A stretch of 19,037 bases of DNA from Prevotella sp. (GTDB lineage Bacteria > Bacteroidota > Bacteroidia > Bacteroidales > Bacteroidaceae): positions 1 through 19,037 of the forward strand of contig JAEENF010000213.1 of the NCBI GenBank assembly GCA_016283605.1, read 5' to 3'. The position numbers were made by a program, and so were the translations under genes. Below, piece after piece: positions 7,039-14,499 of this stretch (the first letter of the stretch is position 1; the number at the start of each line of letters is the position of its first letter). The notes under the pieces were generated by a model, which searched no databases, had not been told where the DNA came from, and saw only the letters and a list, made by a program, of their open reading frames with translations.

Positions 7039-9204
7039 ATGGCAGTATATATCAATCAGATTAAGAAACGTCGACAGCTGGACCAGGCGCGATTGGCAGA
7101 AGCCATCGAGCGTGGGGCGCAGCGCATGGGGTTCCGAAGGAAGAAACGGATGGTACCCCAGGATAATGAGTCGGCACTGCGACAGGTCCTTGACGCCCTT
7201 GGGGTGACGGATTACGAACTGGAGGACAATCTCCTGACGCCTGAAGAACATCTGACCAGTATCCTCCGTCCGCGGGGTATCATGATGCGTCGCATCAAAC
7301 TCACTGGCACCTGGTGGCGTGAATGCGTAGGTCCGCTGTTGGGCTATGGCAAAGACGGTCGACTCATCGCCCTCACAGAGACCAGCATCGGACTGGGCTA
7401 TCAGTATCGCCAGCAGGACGGTACGCTGAAGAAGGTCGGACAGAAGGAGATGGACAATGACCTGAAGTCCACCGCTATCACCTTCACCAAACCGTTGCCG
7501 ATGCACCGGCTGAGGGTGAAAGACCTGATCAGCTTCGCCTGGGGTGTCGTCTCAGGACCTAATGCACTCTTGCTCTGTGCCGCTGCGCTAGTGGTCGTAC
7601 TTCTGGGAATGTTTACGCCGATGGCCAACAAGCTTATCTTCGACACTGTCATCCCTACCAACGACGCTGCCGCCTTGCTGCCAATCACAGGACTGTTGTT
7701 GGGTGTGACCATCGGAACGGTACTGCTAACACTGACCCGCAACCTCTATATCAGTCGTGTGCAGCATATTGTGGACATGCACACGCAGTTTGCTATCATG
7801 GCCCGTACGTTCCTGCTCTCACCCACCTTCTTCTCGAAGCATGCCAGCGGTGAGCTGACGGCCAAACTCAACAATGTGTCGACACTCAGCGCCATGATCA
7901 ATGAATCGATCGTGGGTGTGGGACTGTCGGCGGTGCTGTCGCTGATCTATCTGATACAGGTATGGATCTATGGTAAACATCTGCTTTGGGCCGCACTGCT
8001 CATCATCGCCTTACATGTCCTGATGCTATGGCTCAGCTATCATCGTACGGTGGCGGTCAAGACCAAGTACACGGAGAAGGCGGCACAACTGAGCGGACTG
8101 GAATACAATATGTTTGCGGGTATCCAGAAACTGAAGCTGACGGGTAGTGAAGACCGTGCCTTCACCCGTTGGTTGGACTATTACACTTCCACGGCCCGTC
8201 TGCTCTACAACCCCGCCTTCAAGGGACGTCTCTACCCTGCCCTGTCCGCTTTGCTCTCCATCGGCGGTATGGCACTGATTTTCTGGACAACACTCTATTA
8301 CAAGGTCAGCGCCTCAGACTATATCGCCTTTGCCTCAGCCTTTGGACTGATGACGGCAGCTCTGATGCAGATTAACTACGTCATTCCAGAGTTGGCACAG
8401 ATCAAACCACTCCTGGAGAGTGTACGTCCAATACTGGAGGCCGTTCCTGAGATGGAGGCCAAAGCCCCACAGGTGGCCGACCTCTTCGGAGGCATTGAAG
8501 TCTCTGGGGTTTCTTTCCGTTATCGCGATGACGGCCCATTGGTATTAGACGACCTCAATCTGAGAATCTATCCAGGAGAGTATGTGGGTATCGTCGGAAA
8601 GTCAGGCAGTGGTAAGTCAACGCTGATGCGCCTGCTCCTCGGTTTTGAACAGCCCCTTTCTGGAGGTATCTACTACGACAACTACGACCTGGCAAAGGTG
8701 GATAAGACGAGTCTTCGACGGAATATCGGCTGTTGTCTGCAGAGCGGCAGTCTCTTTACCGGCGACCTGTTGCACAACATCACCATTACAGCCCCCTGGG
8801 CCACACAGGACGATGTGTGGGAAGCCCTGCGGATGGCCTGTCTCGAGGACGAAGTGCGTAAGATGCCGATGGGCCTGCATACGATGGTTTCTGGCAATGA
8901 CAGCGGATTCTCTGGAGGTCAGAAGCAACGTATCCTCATCGCGAGGGCACTAATCTCCAAGCCCAAGATTATCTTCTTCGACGAAGCGACGTCAGCCTTG
9001 GATAATCTGTCACAGAAGCAGGTCAGTGAGAATCTGGATCAGCAGAACTGTACGCGTGTGGTCATTGCCCATCGCCTGTCAACCGTTCGCCATTGCGACC
9101 GTATCATCGTACTCGATAAGGGTAAGATTGCCGAAGAGGGAACCTTCGAGGAACTGATGGCGAAAAAAGGTATCTTCTATGCGATGAGCATCAGGCAGAT
9201 GTAG
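7039..9204 (+). CDS. NHLP-type bacteriocin export ABC transporter, permease/ATPase subunit without peptidase
   Basis: 721 residues. The N-terminal region (1-150) has no C39 catalytic residues. It carries segments such as GPLLGYGKDGRLIAL and ITFTKPLPMHRLRVKDLISFAW, which match my memory of the region preceding the membrane domain in the second ABC protein of NHLP/NHLM export systems. The ABC membrane domain follows (about 165-450), then the ATPase: Walker A GKSGSGKST (520-528), signature GFSGGQKQR (near 626), Walker B IIFFDEATSALD and H-loop IAHRLST. Systems of this type use a peptidase-bearing and a peptidase-free ABC protein side by side, probably as a heteromeric or paired exporter. It is the last gene of the operon, and its stop codon directly abuts the stop of sufS on the other strand with no base in between. 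Confidence 0.9.
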   Translation: MAVYINQIKKRRQLDQARLAEAIERGAQRMGFRRKKRMVPQDNESALRQVLDALGVTDYELEDNLLTPEEHLTSILRPRGIMMRRIKLTGTWWRECVGPLLGYGKDGRLIALTETSIGLGYQYRQQDGTLKKVGQKEMDNDLKSTAITFTKPLPMHRLRVKDLISFAWGVVSGPNALLLCAAALVVVLLGMFTPMANKLIFDTVIPTNDAAALLPITGLLLGVTIGTVLLTLTRNLYISRVQHIVDMHTQFAIMARTFLLSPTFFSKHASGELTAKLNNVSTLSAMINESIVGVGLSAVLSLIYLIQVWIYGKHLLWAALLIIALHVLMLWLSYHRTVAVKTKYTEKAAQLSGLEYNMFAGIQKLKLTGSEDRAFTRWLDYYTSTARLLYNPAFKGRLYPALSALLSIGGMALIFWTTLYYKVSASDYIAFASAFGLMTAALMQINYVIPELAQIKPLLESVRPILEAVPEMEAKAPQVADLFGGIEVSGVSFRYRDDGPLVLDDLNLRIYPGEYVGIVGKSGSGKSTLMRLLLGFEQPLSGGIYYDNYDLAKVDKTSLRRNIGCCLQSGSLFTGDLLHNITITAPWATQDDVWEALRMACLEDEVRKMPMGLHTMVSGNDSGFSGGQKQRILIARALISKPKIIFFDEATSALDNLSQKQVSENLDQQNCTRVVIAHRLSTVRHCDRIIVLDKGKIAEEGTFEELMAKKGIFYAMSIRQM

Positions 9205-10425
9205 TCAGAACATCTGACTCACGCGACGGATGCCTGCTACGAGGGTATCTATCTCTTCCTTCGTATTATACAAAGCAAACGAGGCACGGACTGTTCCTGA
9301 GATGCCCAGGCGGTCCATCAGCGGCTGTGCACAGTGATGGCCAGTACGTACGGCGATGCCCAGACGATCGAGGAGCGTACCCATATCCAAGTGATGGATA
9401 TCGCCGACATTGAAACTAACAACCGCATCCTTTTTCGATACATCCTTCGGGCCATAAATTTTGATACCTTCGATAGTCTGGAGCTGTTCCATGCAATAGC
9501 GGGTGAGTTCCTGCTCATGCTGTTGGATGGCCTCAAAGCCGATGGAATCGATATATTCGATGGCTTTCGCCAGTCCGTGCGTCGCCACGTAGTCGGGAGT
9601 GCCTGCCTCGAACTTAAACGGCAGGCGCTCGAAGGTGGTCTTCTCCCACGTCACCTTGTCGATCATCTCGCCACCACCCTGATAGGGCGGCAGCTTCTCC
9701 AGCCACTCTTCCTTGCCATAGAGCACACCGATGCCCGTAGGACCATACATCTTATGGCCGCTGAAGGCAAAGAAGTCGCAATCCATCGCCTGCACATCCA
9801 CCTTGAAGTGGGGCGCGCTCTGGGCACCGTCCACCAGAACAGGGATATTGTGAGCATGGGCGATCTTGATGATTTCCTCTACTGGATTCACCGTGCCAAG
9901 GACGTTGCTGACGTGCGCCACGCTAAGCAGTTTGGTGCGATCTGAGAACAGAGAACTGAGAACTGAAAGGTCTAACTGGCCGTCATCGGTGATGGGGATG
10001 TGTTTTACCACAATTCCCCGTTTCATCGCCTGCAGCTGCCACGAAACGATGTTCGAGTGGTGCTCCATCTCTGTCACGATCACCTCGTCACCTGCCTGCA
10101 TCTGACTCTCACAGAACGTCTGAGCCACGAGATTGATGGCCTCCGTAGTGCCTCGTGTAAACACAATCTCCTCTATCTTCGAGGCATTGATAAACTCGCG
10201 CACTTTTTCGCGAGCCGCCTCGTGCAGGTCGGTTGCCTGCTGAGAGAGATAGTGCACCCCACGATGCACATTCGCATTCACATTGAGATACTCGTCGCGC
10301 ATCGCATCGAGCACACACAACGGCTTCTGCGTCGTCGCTGCATTATCCAAATACACCAACGGCTTCTTATAAACCTCGCGACTCAGGATAGGGAAATCCT
10401 CGCGTACCTTATCTATATTATACAT
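9205..10425 (-). CDS. sufS: Cysteine desulfurase SufS
   Basis: 406 residues from ATG 10425, the same length as the well-studied E. coli enzyme; codons further upstream are open but run through the promoter and were not used. It is a PLP enzyme that takes sulfur from cysteine for Fe-S cluster assembly. The PLP lysine is K225 in FSGHKMYGPTG and the persulfide-forming cysteine is C365 in GHHCAQPLMDRLG. The N-terminal DFPILSREVYKKPLVYLDNAATTQKP is typical of the SufS group. It has its own -7 box (10449-10456). In many Bacteroidales it directly follows sufD, but here sufD lies 6.4 kb away. Codons 152-161 overlap a heptamer repeat array (9944-9971), yet the spacing around it appears to match other SufS proteins. 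Confidence 0.96.
   Translation of the reverse strand: MYNIDKVREDFPILSREVYKKPLVYLDNAATTQKPLCVLDAMRDEYLNVNANVHRGVHYLSQQATDLHEAAREKVREFINASKIEEIVFTRGTTEAINLVAQTFCESQMQAGDEVIVTEMEHHSNIVSWQLQAMKRGIVVKHIPITDDGQLDLSVLSSLFSDRTKLLSVAHVSNVLGTVNPVEEIIKIAHAHNIPVLVDGAQSAPHFKVDVQAMDCDFFAFSGHKMYGPTGIGVLYGKEEWLEKLPPYQGGGEMIDKVTWEKTTFERLPFKFEAGTPDYVATHGLAKAIEYIDSIGFEAIQQHEQELTRYCMEQLQTIEGIKIYGPKDVSKKDAVVSFNVGDIHHLDMGTLLDRLGIAVRTGHHCAQPLMDRLGISGTVRASFALYNTKEEIDTLVAGIRRVSQMF
9944..9971 (-). repeat. Heptamer repeat array 3 inside sufS (GAGAACW)
   Basis: On the plus strand three 7-bp units GAGAACA, GAGAACT, GAGAACT start at 9944, followed by a decayed fourth unit. It codes (on minus) for SVLSSLFSD, a surface-loop-like segment of SufS, so the array is tolerated within the gene. 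Confidence 0.6.
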
Positions 10426-10448
10426 ACCAGATTCTGAATATTTTCGTG

Positions 10449-10456
10449 CAAAGGTA
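10449..10456 (-). promoter_or_regulatory. sufS: -7 box of the sufS promoter (TACCTTTG)
   Basis: The minus-strand TACCTTTG is a perfect Bacteroidetes -7 element. With a start near 10442 it gives a leader of about 17 bases before ATG 10425. Its presence shows that sufS is expressed separately from sufBCD here. Confidence 0.75.
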
Positions 10457-10498
10457 CAAAAAATTTGGAAAAATTGAGTTACAATACAAACTTTTTTG

Positions 10499-10506
10499 TA
10501 TCTTTG
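10499..10506 (+). promoter_or_regulatory. -7 box for the secreted hypothetical gene (TATCTTTG)
   Basis: TATCTTTG matches TAnnTTTG and lies 32 bases before ATG 10538. It overlaps a small perfect inverted repeat (TACAAA at 10485 and TTTGTA at 10495-10500) that could be an operator half-site pair. The region 10426-10537 thus carries two divergent promoters. Confidence 0.7.
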
Positions 10507-10537
10507 CACCAAACCTAACTTTTTAAACTTATTACGT

Positions 10538-11314
10538 ATGAAACATTTATTACTTGCAACAATGGTGTCTATGGCCCTAAGTAGTACGGCCTTCGCACAA
10601 AACAAAGTGAAGAACATCTATGCCAGTTCCACTAAACTGGACATAGAGCAGATGCAAAGCAGCGAGCAGACCGTTCAGCTGAATCGTTACTTCTTTGCAG
10701 GTTACAACACACTCTGTCTACCCTTCTCCTTGACAGCCGACCAAGTGTCACTTGCTGCCAAAGACCTGAAGGTGGAGCGTCTGGCAGGCATCCGGCAGGA
10801 GGGGACAACGTTGAACCTCTACTTCGTGGATTGCACTAACGAAGGTATCCAGACTGGTGTTCCCTATCTGGTTTTCTCGCCAACAGCTCAATATCTGAGG
10901 GTGAAGAACACTGACGTCCTGAATTTCGAACCAGAGCTCAAGGTGATCCGTATGACTGACGACAAGGGTAACATCGTGACATTCGGCAGCAGTTGGGAGA
11001 GCATTGAGAAGGTGGGACGCTATGGCATTCCTGCAAAGCAGGACGTGACACCACTGGAGAGTGTGCTTATCAGGACTGAGGCAGACAAGGCTTTCCTGCC
11101 CACACGCTGTGGCTTCACCTGGGTACAGCAGGCTGCATCAGCCAACGATCTGAAGATCCAGCATGCCGCCAGCAAGGGTGAGGTGACTGCCATCTTAGGC
11201 ATTAACCAGGACAAAGCTACTGGCAGCGACTACTATGACCTTCAGGTCCACAAGTCTTCAACGAATGCCAAGGGTATTCGCATCCAAAACGGCAAGAAGA
11301 CGATCATTAAGTAA
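10538..11314 (+). CDS. Secreted protein of unknown function, Prevotella-type, with sorting-like tail
   Basis: 258 residues from ATG 10538. A Sec signal peptide (MKHLLLATMVSMALSSTAFA, cut before Q) makes it periplasmic or exported. The middle part contains FFAGYNTLCLPFSLTADQV and GVPYLVFSP, a module (a [N/T]LCLPF strand followed later by a G-PYL strand) that recurs in secreted Prevotella proteins of unknown function. The C-terminus YYDLQVHKSS...KGIRIQNGKKTIIK resembles the short final strands of type IX secretion tails, where a typical form is VYDLQGRKV...KGIYIxNGKKxxIK; the tail here is degenerate in the first half. No enzyme motif is visible. It is a single-gene unit with its own promoter and a strong terminator. 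Confidence 0.8.
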   Translation: MKHLLLATMVSMALSSTAFAQNKVKNIYASSTKLDIEQMQSSEQTVQLNRYFFAGYNTLCLPFSLTADQVSLAAKDLKVERLAGIRQEGTTLNLYFVDCTNEGIQTGVPYLVFSPTAQYLRVKNTDVLNFEPELKVIRMTDDKGNIVTFGSSWESIEKVGRYGIPAKQDVTPLESVLIRTEADKAFLPTRCGFTWVQQAASANDLKIQHAASKGEVTAILGINQDKATGSDYYDLQVHKSSTNAKGIRIQNGKKTIIK

Positions 11315-11353
11315 TATCCGTCTATCTAGGCTCATCAGAGAGCAACAGACAAG

Positions 11354-11388
11354 AATCGGGAGCGGCATTGTTGCCGCTCCCGATTTTC
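11354..11388 (+). terminator. Strong intrinsic terminator
   Basis: A perfect 14-bp stem (AATCGGGAGCGGCA at 11354-11367, TGCCGCTCCCGATT at 11372-11385) with a TTGT loop, running into T residues. It lies 40 bases after the secreted hypothetical gene and, being symmetric with flanking A on the left, may also end the convergent nucleotidyltransferase transcript. Confidence 0.88.
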
Positions 11389-11405
11389 TTCTGCCAAACT
11401 CATAG

Positions 11406-11723
11406 TCAGATTCCCTCCCTAGTTACGTTCTCATAAAATGGACTTGCCACGTCACGGTTCCATTCCTCCTTGGTATACAGGATGGTGTTAATAGTTTCGC
11501 CAAAGTCCCAACCAAGTTCTCTAAGGGGGTAAGCCACCTCGTCAATGTCTGTAGGCGACACCCTCTTCTTATCGAGTAGCACTAAAATGTCCCAGTCAGA
11601 GTCCTCACGGGCATCGCCACGAGCCTGCGACCCAAAAAGAATAATCTCGCTTCCTTTCGGGACAATAGCCTTTGCCTTGTCAGCAATGGCCTGAATGATA
11701 TGCCTGTGTCTTGCTACTGTCAT
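11406..11723 (-). CDS. Minimal nucleotidyltransferase (MNT/KNTase-like), solitary
   Basis: 105 residues from ATG 11723; a TTG eight codons upstream lies within the -7 box and is rejected. The pol-beta nucleotidyltransferase signature is complete: GSQARGDAREDSDWDIL, in which GS is followed by the two metal-binding Asp of DSDWD. MNT proteins of this size usually pair with a HEPN-domain RNase, and the MNT acts as antitoxin by adding nucleotides to it, or they belong to defence islands. Here no HEPN gene lies on either side, so this is an orphan or its partner is elsewhere. Convergent to the upstream secreted gene across a strong terminator. Confidence 0.88.
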   Translation of the reverse strand: MTVARHRHIIQAIADKAKAIVPKGSEIILFGSQARGDAREDSDWDILVLLDKKRVSPTDIDEVAYPLRELGWDFGETINTILYTKEEWNRDVASPFYENVTREGI

Positions 11724-11744
11724 GACTTCATACTTAAATCGGTG

Positions 11745-11752
11745 CAAAGATA
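11745..11752 (-). promoter_or_regulatory. -7 box of the nucleotidyltransferase promoter (TATCTTTG)
   Basis: Minus-strand TATCTTTG, perfect TAnnTTTG, about 22 bases from ATG 11723. It supports that start and shows a short leader of about 15 bases. Confidence 0.7.
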
Positions 11753-11897
11753 AACATTATTTCCGAATTTTCCAAACAAAGTCACAGAAATGTTTTATAT
11801 ATCTAATAAAGGTTGTTAAAGTGGCAAAGAACGTGAGAATGGAACAGCAGGAAGCAATCTACCTAGCGTAGCGTCGAAACATTTTCAATTCGGTCCC

Positions 11898-11925
11898 ATA
11901 ACAAAAGTAGGACTGCACCAGAACA
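11898..11925 (+). repeat. 28-bp direct repeat, copy A
   Basis: Contains GTAGGACTGCACCAGAACA. It matches copy B at 12149-12176 at 26 of 28 positions. The flanks outside the repeat do not match well apart from a CATTTYCAATT stretch that occurs on opposite sides of the two copies. Confidence 0.75.
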
Positions 11926-12069
11926 AAAGACCATTCGAACCTTTTTGAAATACCAAAAACACCTGAGTCTTCTTTCATTAATTTATCATCAGAATCATAA
12001 TCTTTCATAGACCATGCTGCGGTGTCAGAATATCCACTGAAGCATTTTTCGTTTACGCATGTGGATTTA

Positions 12070-12153
12070 TATTGCAGGTCGTGCAATATATATTGCAGGT
12101 CGTGAGATATATATTGCAGGACGTGCAACGTATATTGCAGGACGCGAAATAAC
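12070..12153 (+). repeat. Four tandem 21-bp palindromic units
   Basis: TATTGCAGG recurs at 12070, 12091, 12112 and 12133, an exact 21-bp period. The first unit contains the inverted pair ATTGCA-N5-TGCAAT; later units keep TTGCAGGWCGYG while the right half-site decays. A fifth, degenerate unit overlaps copy B of the 28-bp repeat. There are no unique spacers between units, so it is not a CRISPR array. Confidence 0.85.
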
Positions 12154-12176
12154 AAATGTAGGACTGCACTAGAACA
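12149..12176 (+). repeat. 28-bp direct repeat, copy B
   Basis: Contains GTAGGACTGCACTAGAACA and directly follows the 21-bp array. Partner of copy A at 11898-11925. Its GTAGGAC core resembles the GCAGGAC core of the 21-bp units, so both may derive from one repeat family. Confidence 0.75.
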
Positions 12177-12247
12177 TTTCCAATTAAGCTTCAATAAAAT
12201 ACCAGCGAACTCTGCACTCTATACTTTTACAGGGAGGGCATACAATA

Positions 12248-12275
12248 GCCTCACCACTCTTTCGAGCAGTGAGGC
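12248..12275 (-). terminator. Hairpin downstream of the BACON-like gene
   Basis: A 12-bp stem with two mismatches (GCCTCACCACTC pairing with GAGCAGTGAGGC) and a 4-base loop, about 30 bases after the stop at 12307. The T-run after the stem in the minus direction is weak, so its strength as a terminator is uncertain. Confidence 0.5.
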
Positions 12276-12306
12276 ATTACTCAGGTGCTTGTCACAATGA
12301 CTATGT

Positions 12307-14499
12307 TTATTCTTCGGCTTCTTCCTTATTGTCCTGGTAAATCTCTATTTGTTTTTCAGCGTAGCCAACATTAAAAATATGATAGCGACTAGTCAATGTT
12401 GTATTCGGCTTTACCGTAAAGGTGATGACGTATTCAGCTTGACCTGCCTCTGCTGAAAGTCGGTTGATACTTACGGTTACCCAATTGGAAGAATCAATAC
12501 CTCCTACTGAAGATGTACCATCTTCATAAGTTTGATAACCATATACTCTTTGGAGATGATATTCAGGAAAGTTGGTCTTAGCCTTATATGTGAATGATCC
12601 GCCCTTTGGTCCAATAACAATCTTCTCGGGTACAGGTATGTCATGAGTCTCTTCATAAGGAATCTCAATAGTAGGAATGAAATCGTCCAAATAATATCCC
12701 TCAATTCGATGTCCATCAATCATTACGCTCGGAAATACTCTATATTCGCCGTACCACAGGGTGTCAACACTGATTATTCCTGTGTAGTCTTTCGATCCTG
12801 TGGGAGTATACCACTCGCCATAAGAGTACAGCTCTTTATAATCTTTAATCACATCCAGATCAGACCGAACTATTCCCACGCCAATATAGGATCGGGTGAA
12901 GACTTTTCCCGTAGGATGCAGGGTGACTGTAACAGTCTTCGCTGTTTTGTTGTGAACGACGTCCGACTTTTTGAATTCAGGTGCCAATAAAAAACGTATG
13001 CCTTTGTTAGGCTTTGTGTCGCTCCAAAGAGTGCGTTCTTCCTTTTTCTTGCCCACACGCCATTTGTACTTCAGCTCGCGATCAATGCACCAAGGATAAA
13101 ATTCTAGGTATGAACCGGAAAGCTCAGTCGAAATGGAGCCTGAGAGCTTTGGACCAGAATAGATCTCAAGTCCGATGCCGGCGTGGAGCAATTTGGCCAA
13201 CCAACTGTTGGTGGAAAGTCCTAAGGTGGACTTTATTCCACCCTGGATGAAACCCGAAAAGGTAAGGGCTGCAGGAGAGTCGGTGAAATCGCCATCCACA
13301 ACCTTGTAGTTCCCATCGTTGTCTTGTTGTCGCCAATCAAAGGACATAAGCCAGGGATTGTCAGTATCTATGGTAACCGTTTGCGCCAGGCCAATATTCA
13401 GTTGTGGCGTGGAAATCTTTCCTTCTATTTGTCCATGTACTCGCACGAAACCTACGGGAATAGGATTCACTTCAAATATTGGGAAAACCGCAGGGAACTT
13501 TATAGCAGGAAAAACACCAAGAGGGGGAGTAAGAGGAATTTCCGCATCAGTGCTGACTGTTGCAGCTATGCTTGCCCCAGCAGAGAAATTTTCCTTGAAT
13601 TCAAGTTTCACGAACAAATGCTGATCGAATACTCCCGTAATGGAATAAGTTGCTTGTAATTTGGCTTCCATACTGATGTCAATGCCTGCAGTAATGCTCA
13701 TATGATCCATGGGTTTCCACTCTTTTTGCAGGCGGCCGGAGAAACTGAATAGGATTAATTCTGCGCTGCCACTGGCTTTGCGAGGAGAATTGCGTAGCGT
13801 CCCATCAGAATTGAATCCAGCTATGCGGCGCCTGACGTTGCCTTCAGGCGTGTAACCTACTTGCTCAGTGGTGATGAACTGCTCGAAGATGTCACCAATC
13901 TCTGTCACATAATCATAATCGATAACAAGAGTGCCATCATAAACATGACTCACATCTGTTACCTTGCCCAAGAAGAAACCATTGGAGCGAAAACTTCCCA
14001 TTTGATCTGCCACATCTTCCATTCCAACGGCTATGGCATCGTCTTCTACATCCATCCTCTCGTCGTAACTGACAAGTACATCGCCTACGTTGGGAATCAA
14101 ATGTGCAGGAATTTCACTATCTCTATCGAAGCATATCTGCTTGCTTCGGAGTCGAATCCATTGGAAATAATCCATCAGCCCGCTTGCGTCAATGTTTTTC
14201 AGTTTCTTGCTGAATCGTATCTCTGGCTGCTGGAAACCGATGGAGTCGATGGCGCAGAGGGGAATACGATAAAGCGAGTCTTTGGTCTCGACTTCCTGAA
14301 TGACATATTCATTGTGCTCCTCTCCTTCCAAGTCGGTCTTCGAGTAGCTCATGCGGATGACTTCATCGAAGAAAAAGCCATTGAAGTCGCCATCGTTGCG
14401 ATAAATGTAGAAGGCATCCTGTGCCTGCAACTGCTGCGCTCCCATCATCATCAAGATGAGGGCCAGCACATATCTGGATATAGAATGTCTCGTCTTCAT
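12307..14499 (-). CDS. Large secreted protein with C-terminal BACON-like domain, function unknown
   Basis: 730 residues. A signal peptide (about 1-26, ending LQAQ) is followed by an N-terminal module FYIYRNDGDFNGFFFDEVIRMSY...IDSIGF, a form common in secreted Prevotella proteins. The long middle part (about 100-600) is predicted beta-rich and has no recognised enzyme motif; the glycine-rich, alternating stretches near 430-480 could form a barrel or fibre-like fold, but this is a guess. Residues about 630-725 look like a BACON domain: a start PEKIVIGPKGGSFTYKA and an end RYHIFNVGYAEKQIEIYQDN. BACON domains in gut Bacteroidetes are linked to binding of glycans or mucin. The C-terminus is acidic (NKEEAEE) with no T9SS tail. 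Its ATG overlaps the stop of the upstream small secreted gene, so the two are translated together. Confidence 0.8.
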   Translation of the reverse strand: MKTRHSISRYVLALILMMMGAQQLQAQDAFYIYRNDGDFNGFFFDEVIRMSYSKTDLEGEEHNEYVIQEVETKDSLYRIPLCAIDSIGFQQPEIRFSKKLKNIDASGLMDYFQWIRLRSKQICFDRDSEIPAHLIPNVGDVLVSYDERMDVEDDAIAVGMEDVADQMGSFRSNGFFLGKVTDVSHVYDGTLVIDYDYVTEIGDIFEQFITTEQVGYTPEGNVRRRIAGFNSDGTLRNSPRKASGSAELILFSFSGRLQKEWKPMDHMSITAGIDISMEAKLQATYSITGVFDQHLFVKLEFKENFSAGASIAATVSTDAEIPLTPPLGVFPAIKFPAVFPIFEVNPIPVGFVRVHGQIEGKISTPQLNIGLAQTVTIDTDNPWLMSFDWRQQDNDGNYKVVDGDFTDSPAALTFSGFIQGGIKSTLGLSTNSWLAKLLHAGIGLEIYSGPKLSGSISTELSGSYLEFYPWCIDRELKYKWRVGKKKEERTLWSDTKPNKGIRFLLAPEFKKSDVVHNKTAKTVTVTLHPTGKVFTRSYIGVGIVRSDLDVIKDYKELYSYGEWYTPTGSKDYTGIISVDTLWYGEYRVFPSVMIDGHRIEGYYLDDFIPTIEIPYEETHDIPVPEKIVIGPKGGSFTYKAKTNFPEYHLQRVYGYQTYEDGTSSVGGIDSSNWVTVSINRLSAEAGQAEYVITFTVKPNTTLTSRYHIFNVGYAEKQIEIYQDNKEEAEE

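Larger units (their letters stand above)
11753..12306. other. Repeat-rich non-coding region, about 550 bp
   Basis: No convincing gene was found. The stretch is AT-rich and contains a pair of 28-bp direct repeats 251 bp apart (11898 and 12149), four tandem 21-bp units (12070-12153) and a hairpin (12248-12275). A minus-strand reading frame from 11859 to 12194 exists only with a TTG start and runs through the repeats. The segment 11930-12060 between the repeats shows no recognisable motif. Confidence 0.7.

Noticed and set aside
10426..10617. N-terminal extension of SufS
   Set aside because: The extra 64 codons cross the -7 box and are unlike SufS; ATG 10425 gives the standard 406 residues.
12070..12153. 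Possible CRISPR array
   Set aside because: Units are tandem without spacers, and no cas genes are present.
11859..12194. 111-residue minus frame with a 7-residue LHDLQY-like repeat
   Set aside because: Only a TTG start, and the repeat arises from the 21-bp DNA units (a multiple of 3); the two 28-bp repeats are read in different frames. Not a convincing gene.
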